This document shows positions 60,471 through 64,000 of a stretch of 64,000 nt of DNA, piece after piece (within the stretch, counting starts at the first letter, position 1; each line of letters opens with the position of its first letter). The stretch is from Bursaphelenchus xylophilus (Eukaryota > Nematoda > Chromadorea > Rhabditida > Aphelenchoididae). The notes beneath the pieces were generated by a model. That model worked only from the letters and a program-made list of their open reading frames with translations. It was not told where the DNA came from and ran no database searches. The stretch covers positions 1,488,001-1,552,000 of the forward strand of contig CAJFCV020000005.1 of the NCBI GenBank assembly GCA_904066235.2, read 5' to 3'. The position numbers were made by a program, and so were the translations under genes.

Positions 60471-63400
60471 CTACTGTTTCGTCTTATTCTCACTCTCATC
60501 TTTCTTCACCATTACACTAGCGCCCATTCCAATCTCCATCGCTCCACTGGCCTTAAAACTGCCTGCGGCGAAGACATTTTGATTCGCCGAAACGGAGCAT
60601 GGATTCTCTCCGATCCCATACTGCTTCACGAGGGGATACTGAAGGAATGGGCCGAAGGAGCGGAAGTCATTGAAATCGCGAGCGGTCTCGCCGTTCGCCC
60701 CGCCCCCGAGCACATGCCAGTACCAGAGGTCGGCGGAGTCGATGGCGCGCGAATTGCCGGTGATCTCTTCGTAGTCGTACCAGTTGGTGTAGAAGCCGAT
60801 GCGGACGTTGCGAGACTGAAATTTTTACACATTTAGGTGAAATACGAGCTGATACGACACTGTCCTTGGTATCGTCGACCCGAACTGTCGGTGACCCGAA
60901 AAGTCGTAGCGTCGGAAAATCTACAGGGGAAGTGCTCAAAGCCCTACGCTCAGACTTGCGATTTCTTACAAAAAATTGCATAATTTTGAATTACAGGGTG
61001 TACCAAAAAAATGGAAACTTTTTTTCATGGGTCCTGACGCAAAAATGGTTAGGTGTAGCCAAAGAAGTTTATTACTACAAAATTCTCTGTGTTTTTCTGT
61101 CCTAGTGGTTTGATTTTTATGCCCATATCGATTAATCGACCTGTTTTTCTGAACTTCAAACGAAGGGACCTCGATTTTGGACTTGTTTTTGGAGCTGTTC
61201 GAACAGTTAATTTTCTCGGTATAGAAAGAACGTTGTGTCAAAAGTAATCACGCGGCGCAAGGAGCTTGACACGGATAGTAAGCGCCCAGGAAGTGAAAGA
61301 AAACGCACCGCCAGCGCTTCTTTCAACCGGAAGATCCCCAACAGCAAAATCCGCGATTTTCAAGAAAAACTTTCCCTTGAGACTGACATCAGCGACCGAT
61401 CGGTCGGCCGAATAGCCAAAGACGAGATCAATCTCATGTTATACAAGCTCTAAAAAATTCAGATCTTTAAAGTCGAGAGAAAGTGCGTACGGCACAAAAA
61501 TGTCGGAAAGTCAAAGGGGCGGGCCGCAGCTCCGAGACGTGAGCGCATTCAGTTCGCGGTTCAATATTTGGCGGATACGCAACCACCAAAACGATAGAAT
61601 CTGCTTCAATGAAGCTCCTAGCCTGTTGGCCATCGTCGAATACCGCCAAATTCCGGGCCGTCATTGCTTAAGGCGGAATTTGTGCCAGCGGCAAGAAATC
61701 CATGTTTTTCGTGAATCAATGGGGCAAAATACTAGCGCCGCGTTAATTTCTATTTTGTCGTGCTTCCGTCAGCTCAGCAGAACCTTGGCAATGCAAACTT
61801 GGCGTTCCAACAGGACTCAGCGCCGGCTCACAGGGCAAAATCGACTCAGGACCCGAAATGGGACCGATTTTCCCGATTTTAACCCGTCTGCGAAATGGCC
61901 GCCCGCTCGTCGGATCTGAATCCAATGGACTATATTTTTTTTAAGTAGAAGGCCAGCACCTGTACTATGCTCCACGAAAGTTTGGGGTCGCAAAGTAAAT
62001 GCTGCGCCAAGAACGGGGCCGATTTCCCCCTTAAAAAGCTGCGGCCCGGAGCCCAAAATTTTACGTCACGTTTGGAGCTCTATATCGCCACCAAAGGCAG
62101 CCACTGTGAAACAGGTTGAACATGTTATAAACAATGCTCTATGTTACCAATAATGACCGTTACTTTTGCTGAATTTTGATTCTCCGAAAAAATATAGCTA
62201 TAAAAACAAGTTTCCATTTTTTTGGTACACCCTGTATATCTTCACAAAAAAATATTTGTTTTTGAAGAGAGATATAATGTCAAAAAATTCCTGCGGCAAA
62301 AAGTCCTGAGAATTTGCACTCTGCGGCTTTGGTTTTGCGATCAATCATCATTGTTTGCTTATCACCCACGGGCAATTGGTACGTTATCTATGGAACCTGT
62401 TTGCGTTGAATTCCAGAGACAATCGGCGACTTTGATAAAATTCTTTTGTCAAAAAAATCATATCTAAAATTTTTGCCATTGTCACGATTCCGTGAAGAAT
62501 TCCCAGAAATTAGCATAGACCGACGAATATTTTGATATAAATGTAATAGACCGATCGCTTTTCGGTCATTCGTTTTGGGAAATAAACCTATATTTGTATT
62601 TGTTGGAAGTCCCTTTGACACAGTGCGGTGGTGGTCGAAGCTAAATGGAGTCAATCCGTGTGTTCGCAGTTTTTCAACTAGAATTCTCTAGTTGTGGTCT
62701 CCGGGTTATTAGGGCTAGTGAATACTAGGAGTAGAGGGCAAGTTAGGGGCCTCATTAGACCTCGACTATCTAAGTCTTGACACCATCAAAACATTTTTTG
62801 ATTTTTTATGCCGAAAATTGAATTACAAGTCTTTCGTAAAGTCGCTGGAGTGATTTTTGGCGTTTGCACTGTGCGGAAAAAGTCAGAGTGCGACAGCCAA
62901 AAAAAAGCCGTTTGCACTGTGCAAAAAAGCAGGAAATTGCACGGTGCGGCATGAAGTTTTGTTTTTAAACAGTGCATGTCGCGGGAAACAGCCGAAAAAA
63001 GCCCTTTGCACGGTGCAAACTGAACTTTTGTTTTTGCACAGTGCATGTCGCCGGAGACAGCCAAAAAAGCCGTTTGCACGGTGCAAACTGAACGTTTGTT
63101 TTTGCACAGTGCAAGGTGAACTTTTGTTTTGTCGCAAAAATCACTCCAGCGACGTTTCGGACGGGCTATCAATCTGTCGGGAAAATAATGTGGATTTGGA
63201 AAACTTCTCGCAACAACGCGCCAAACCACCAGCCGCCGCAAAGTGATGATAGGAGATTCCTAAGCGCGACGAATCCACATTATTTTCCCGACTGATAATA
63301 AACTGCCCAATAAAAAACAAAAAAGTCTCTCACCTTTCCAGCCCTCACAAAGTCGTTGATAAACCGGACATTCGCACTCTGACGCCGATCCCATTGAATG

Positions 63401-63895
63401 GGCGACGTGATCTGAAGCCACAAGCGATTCAAATTCAAATTGTTTAGGCGCGCAAACTCGTAGGCCTGCTCGAATTGACGATCTGCGTAGCCTAGGGGGC
63501 TGGGCGTCACATAAACTTCAAATGCCAAGCTTGCTGAAAAGCGGGGCCATTAATAGCCAGTAAAATTGCCAAAATTTATGTCGATTATTTTCCCGACGAA
63601 CGGATACTTTTAATCATTTTTTCAACGATTTTATTATTCTAGTGAACATCACTTCCTTACCATCATAAAATTTGAGTACATTAGTGATGCCAGTCTGATC
63701 CGTCTCTCCGCGGCTGGCGATCCGAAAGAAGCCGGCTTTGTATCCGGCCCGGGCGAAACAACTGGCCTGGTTGGCATCAATCGGCCACGTTGTGTCGATT
63801 CCAAACGCCGCAGGGGCGGTTAAATTCGAATTCAAATTGCCCGCAAAAGCTTTGGCGGAGAAAATGAAAATAAAAAGTCCCAAAAATTTGGACAT
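60471..63895 (-). CDS. GH25-type lysozyme paralogue, ~259 aa
   Basis: Three minus-strand exons (63661-63895, 63334-63533, 60471-60815) join in frame. The start MSKFLGLFIFIFSAKAFAG is a signal peptide. Family hallmarks follow in order: FGIDTTWPID (first acidic site), GFFRIASRGETDQTG, AYEFARLNNLNLN, LWLQITSPIQW, IGFYTNWYDYEEITG, LWYWHVLGGG and FGPFLQYPLVKQY. In canonical worm GH25 lysozymes the LWLQITSP segment reads WLDIEGP; here the Asp and Glu are Gln and Thr, so the catalytic pair seems lost. The C-terminal ~40 residues are Gly/Ala then charged. The 2.5-kb intron 2 hosts a mariner pseudogene and palindromic elements. Head-to-tail relation to the broken gene suggests local duplication. Confidence 0.8.
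60994..62234 (+). mobile_element. Tc1/mariner-type element, 1,241 bp, TA duplication
   Basis: Ends CAGGGTGTACCAAAAAAATG and its complement, flanked by TA at 60992-60993 and 62235-62236. The coding part is broken. A helix-turn-helix N-terminus is readable from 61235 (TASASFNRKIPNSKIRDFQE, then SDRSVGRIAKDE). After several stops and frameshifts the catalytic-domain motifs FQQDSAPAHRAKSTQD (about 61807-61855) and SDLNPMDYIF (about 61910-61940) appear in different frames. It lies in intron 2 of the lysozyme gene, in opposite orientation to it. Confidence 0.85.
61235..61950 (+). pseudogene. Mariner transposase pseudogene
   Basis: The frame opens at MSKVITRRKELD and stops after 72 codons. Remaining domain pieces are scattered over at least two other frames with internal stops. 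Expected length is about 340 residues; no single product is possible. Confidence 0.75.
62841..63153. mobile_element. 313-bp palindromic element with GCACTGTGC motifs
   Basis: Inverted ends GTCGCTGGAGTGATTTTTG and CAAAAATCACTCCAGCGAC. The interior holds about eight copies of GCAC-N-GTGC with TTTGCACGGTGCAAACTGAA-type repeats. Related in motif content to 5881-6134 and to the satellite at 32882-33545, though TIRs differ. Confidence 0.75.
63170..63294. mobile_element. 125-bp MITE, TIR CAATCTGTCGGGAAAATAAT
   Basis: CAATCTGTCGGGAAAATAATGTGGA on the left and TCCACATTATTTTCCCGAC on the right, directly next to the 62841-63153 element and inside the lysozyme intron. Confidence 0.7.
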
Positions 63896-64000
63896 TTTTC
63901 CCAATTTTTTGGGCAATAAAATTTTCTGAGGCCTTTTTATACGAAAAAATAAAAGGCGGGACTAATTTTCGATTTGGAAAAAAAATTAAATGCAAAATGA

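Overview
The window looks like nuclear DNA from a free-living rhabditid-type nematode. Introns are short to medium and AT-rich, with TTTTCAG-type acceptors. Several start codons sit directly behind an unpaired acceptor, as expected for spliced-leader trans-splicing. Conserved worm genes are recognisable (UTP18, yop-1/REEP5, atp-4, SMIM12, clpf-1/CLP1, a class-3 lipase and GH25-type lysozymes). Introns and spacers are packed with dispersed repeats and palindromic (MITE-like) elements. The species cannot be named from the sequence alone.

Layout. 1-1008: tandem repeats. 1009-5241 (+): UTP18 in seven exons. 5242-7689: palindromic element and dispersed repeats. 7690-9733 (-): yop-1. 9734-18904: gene-free, repeat-built, including a 2.9 kb inverted repeat with a Tc1/mariner remnant at its core. 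18905-20300 (+): unrecognised gene. 20653-21556 (-): atp-4. 21838-22426 (+): SMIM12. 22683-24872 (+): unrecognised acidic protein. 24873-27838: nested palindromes. 27839-28964 (-): unrecognised membrane protein. 29452-32120 (+): clpf-1. 32882-33545: ~160-bp satellite. 33753-36052 (+): secreted lipase. 36400-38750: decayed LTR retroelement. 39245-39637 and 58936-59651 (+): the two halves of a broken GH25 lysozyme gene. 60471-63895 (-): an intact GH25 paralogue with a mariner pseudogene and palindromic elements in its second intron.

The centrepiece is a complete Maverick/Polinton at 40249-58791 (18,543 bp). It has ~0.8 kb terminal inverted repeats and a 6-bp target duplication (AATAGT). It encodes a double-jelly-roll major capsid protein, a penton-like minor capsid protein, a FtsK/HerA packaging ATPase, an adenain-type protease, protein-primed family-B DNA polymerase, several small virion-type and membrane proteins, and a TFIIB-like transcription factor. 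I find no retroviral-type integrase. TATA-like boxes lie about 25-40 bp before many of its start codons, so this element may carry part of its own transcription initiation system. Its left-most gene is unusual: its exon and 3' region are a chain of perfect short hairpins.

The Maverick is the innermost of three stacked insertions, each readable from its target duplication. A Harbinger-like element entered the lysozyme exon (TTA duplication), a second MITE entered that (TAA duplication), and the Maverick landed next to the second (AATAGT duplication). Removing all of it together with one TTA copy puts the two lysozyme halves back in frame.
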